Shown here: in pieces, positions 62,474 through 64,000 of the stretch
How the letters are laid out: each line of letters opens with the position of its first letter
Position numbering within the stretch: the first letter of the stretch is position 1
NCBI RefSeq assembly: GCF_964204645.1
Contig: NC_134036.1
Location: 620,001-684,000 of the forward strand
Origin: Tubulanus polymorphus
Taxonomy: Eukaryota > Nemertea > Palaeonemertea > Tubulaniformes > Tubulanidae
DNA length: 64,000 bases
Direction of reading: 5' to 3'
Notes under the pieces: generated by a model
Told to the model about the DNA's origin: nothing
Seen by the model: only the letters and a program-made list of their open reading frames with translations
The model's database searches: none
Program-made: the position numbers and the translations under genes

Positions 62474-63802
62474 CTAACAGGAGCAGCCGTTGGATTTTTG
62501 TTCACCAGGTGGCGTCGCGGTGACTATCGAACCGCTGCGAACGCCCGGAAATTGACTCTTGTCGACGTAATGTTCCATTCGTAGCATTACACTGTCCAGT
62601 AAACATTCAACGGCTTTCTCTACGTTCTGACCGGTCGCGGCGCTCGTCTCAAAATACGCTAATCTGTCAATCAAATAAACAGAGGGAGGGGTCAAAATAC
62701 GCTAATCTGTCAATCAAACAAACAGAGGGAGGGGTCAAAGAACGTTACACAAAATATTTCAACATTTTATTTGACAATTTTTTTCTGAAAATGAGATTTA
62801 TATCATCATCAATTTTTAGCCAAGGTCCAGAGTTCTATAATTCTGGATCCAACTGTAGAACTGGATCCGGAACTGTGGAACTGAGTGCAGAACTGTGGAA
62901 CTGAGTGCAGAACTGTGGATCTGGATCCGGAACTGTGGAACAGGATCCTGAACTGTGGAACTGGATCCAGAACTGTGGAAGTGGATAGTGATTGGAAATC
63001 AGGATGTAATATTTACCCATATTTTTGCGCGAGGTCCTTCGCCTTTTCCTCGGTGACCTGTCGCGTGTCCTCGAGGTCGGCCTTGTTTCCGCACAACACG
63101 ATATCGGGATTCTCGCAATACGCGTGCGTCTGTAACTGTGACAACCAGTTACGAATGTTCAAAAACGATTTCTCCGACGTCAGATCGAACAATAAGAGGA
63201 AACCCATCGCGTCGCGGAAAAATGCCGTCGTCAAACTACGAAATCTGAAAATAGAGAAAAATAAACTAAATCACATTTTTGATTTTCCTCTGATTTTTAG
63301 CCTTTAAAAAAAAAAATAAATTCCCAGACTTTTCTGAAGTACATGTAATCACATTTTTGATTTTCCCCTTATTTTAAGCTTTTTCTGATAAGAAATTTCC
63401 CTGACTTAACCCCGTGTACCAGGTAAGTGGCCGCCTGCTCGTTACATACAGCAGTATTATTAATTAGTTCGGGGGGATTCGTCTTAACCAGGCTGCTGTC
63501 CGCTTGCTGTCAGTTTCTAGCGCTTACCGTTCTTGACCAGCCGTATCCCACAGTTGAAGATGTATCCGTTGACTACGACCTACATTTCCGTCTATTGTTG
63601 GCGCGCGGTGAACCTACGATTACAAAATCCAAACATATATTTACAAATATTCAACCGATACCGCCGACGCGACACCTGGTGGTCGTTATACGTACTAATC
63701 GTTTTTCGCGGAAGTCGATCCCGACTGTGGATATGAATTTAGAGTTGAACATGTTGTCCGTGTATTGATATAATAAACTAGTTTTACCAACTCCGGAATC
63801 AC
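62474..63802 (-). CDS. RAB27: Rab27-type small GTPase, last four coding exons (5' partial)
   Basis: Coding exons on - are 63802-63696, 63613-63528, 63244-63017 and 62663-62474, with GT-AG junctions and consistent phases, about 203 residues. GTP-binding motifs are GDSGVGKTS (G1; its first G is split with the missing exon), TVGIDF (switch I), WDTAGQER (G3), GNKADLED (G4) and ETSAA (G5). The Rab27 hallmark is the inserted loop between REKRL and [16 protein letters not shown], and [19 protein letters not shown]. The protein ends CSC, a double-cysteine prenylation signal. Rab27 tethers secretory granules, melanosome-like organelles and exosome carriers to the membrane through Slp/Slac2 effectors. 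About 16 N-terminal residues lie past the window edge. The acceptor of the last exon is inside a duplicated 43-bp segment. Confidence 0.95.
62649..62734 (-). repeat. 43-bp tandem duplication across the RAB27 last-exon acceptor
   Basis: TCAAAATACGCTAATCTGTC, AATCAAATAAACAGAGGGAG, GGG is present twice, with one difference. Each copy carries, on -, GATTGACAG|ATTAGCGTATTTTGA, so two acceptors exist at 62664 and 62707. Only the inner one keeps the frame. Confidence 0.95.
62824..62982 (+). repeat. 20-bp repeat GGAACTGTGGAACTGGATCC in a RAB27 intron
   Basis: About seven copies with variants (GAGTGCAGAACTG, AGGATCCTGAAC). Single copies of the word are scattered widely in the window, as at 15540, 39200 and 48340. 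Confidence 0.9.
63245..63527 (-). other. RAB27 intron
   Basis: Holds a diverged duplication, with AATCACATTTTTGATTTTCC at about 63270 and again at about 63347. No other feature. Confidence 0.5.
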
Positions 63803-64000
63803 CTGAAATATAATCAAATACTACAGTTATAGATAGACGCATGGATCCCTGTGAAATAGGTGAAACACATCGGTTTATAACATAATTCATAACAATATCC
63901 ATATTAAATCCTATGATTTACAGCCCAGTGCGATATTGAATTGATACCAAATCTTTAATGAATTTGCACTCAGGATATAACTAGAATTATGGAGTTAATG
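63803..64000 (-). other. RAB27 upstream intron, runs off the window
   Basis: No sequence resembling the expected N-terminal exon of a Rab27 (an acidic start followed by LIKFL.LG) is seen here, so that exon must lie beyond 64000. Confidence 0.6.

Overview
This is nuclear DNA of a bilaterian animal. Genes are split by GT-AG introns, long stretches hold no gene, and an unusually large share of the window is tandem repeats. Codon style, intron layout and protein similarity suggest a lophotrochozoan, perhaps a mollusc, but nothing here fixes the species. No rRNA, tRNA, CRISPR array or autonomous transposon was recognised.

Three protein-coding genes are clear, and their exon frames join without error. 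(1) An ANP32-family acidic leucine-rich nuclear phosphoprotein lies on + at 1363-5226 in eight coding exons. It carries an ANP32E-like 'EVGLSYL' motif inside its acidic tail. (2) NAXE, the NAD(P)HX epimerase, lies on + at 42574-45648 in five exons; the first is very short and less certain. It has an added charged and polyglutamine C-terminus. (3) RAB27 lies on - at 62474-63802, with the last four coding exons present and the first beyond the window edge. The splice acceptor of its last exon sits inside a 43-bp tandem duplication. The three genes have unrelated jobs (chromatin and phosphatase regulation, nicotinamide nucleotide repair, secretory vesicle tethering), so no pathway links them.

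Weaker gene candidates are: a TATA promoter with an untranslated exon near 10.44 kb that may lead to a coding exon at 15958-16067 (+); a 42-codon two-exon ORF at 48194-48548 (+); three exon-like blocks that are copies of one another at 50746-52965 (+); and three splice-bounded non-coding blocks at 57299-58060 (-), two of which are related.

The rest is repeat landscape. More than 25 minisatellites have units of 12 to 147 bp. The largest are a 40/41-bp array at 53.8-57.1 kb (about 80 units) and a 36-bp array at 18.2-20.2 kb (about 55 units), and both show higher-order structure. There are also microsatellites, pyrimidine tracts, a complete piggyBac-type MITE (TTAA target, perfect terminal repeats) at 35722-36009, and many short foldback elements ending in GGGCC/GGCCC.

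Most unexpected is the abundance of motifs resembling the CTCF core (CCACNAGRKGGC). One 41-bp minisatellite at 27.5-28.1 kb repeats such a core about 12 times on -. An oppositely oriented cluster sits at 16.09-16.42 kb on +, and strong single copies are scattered between.
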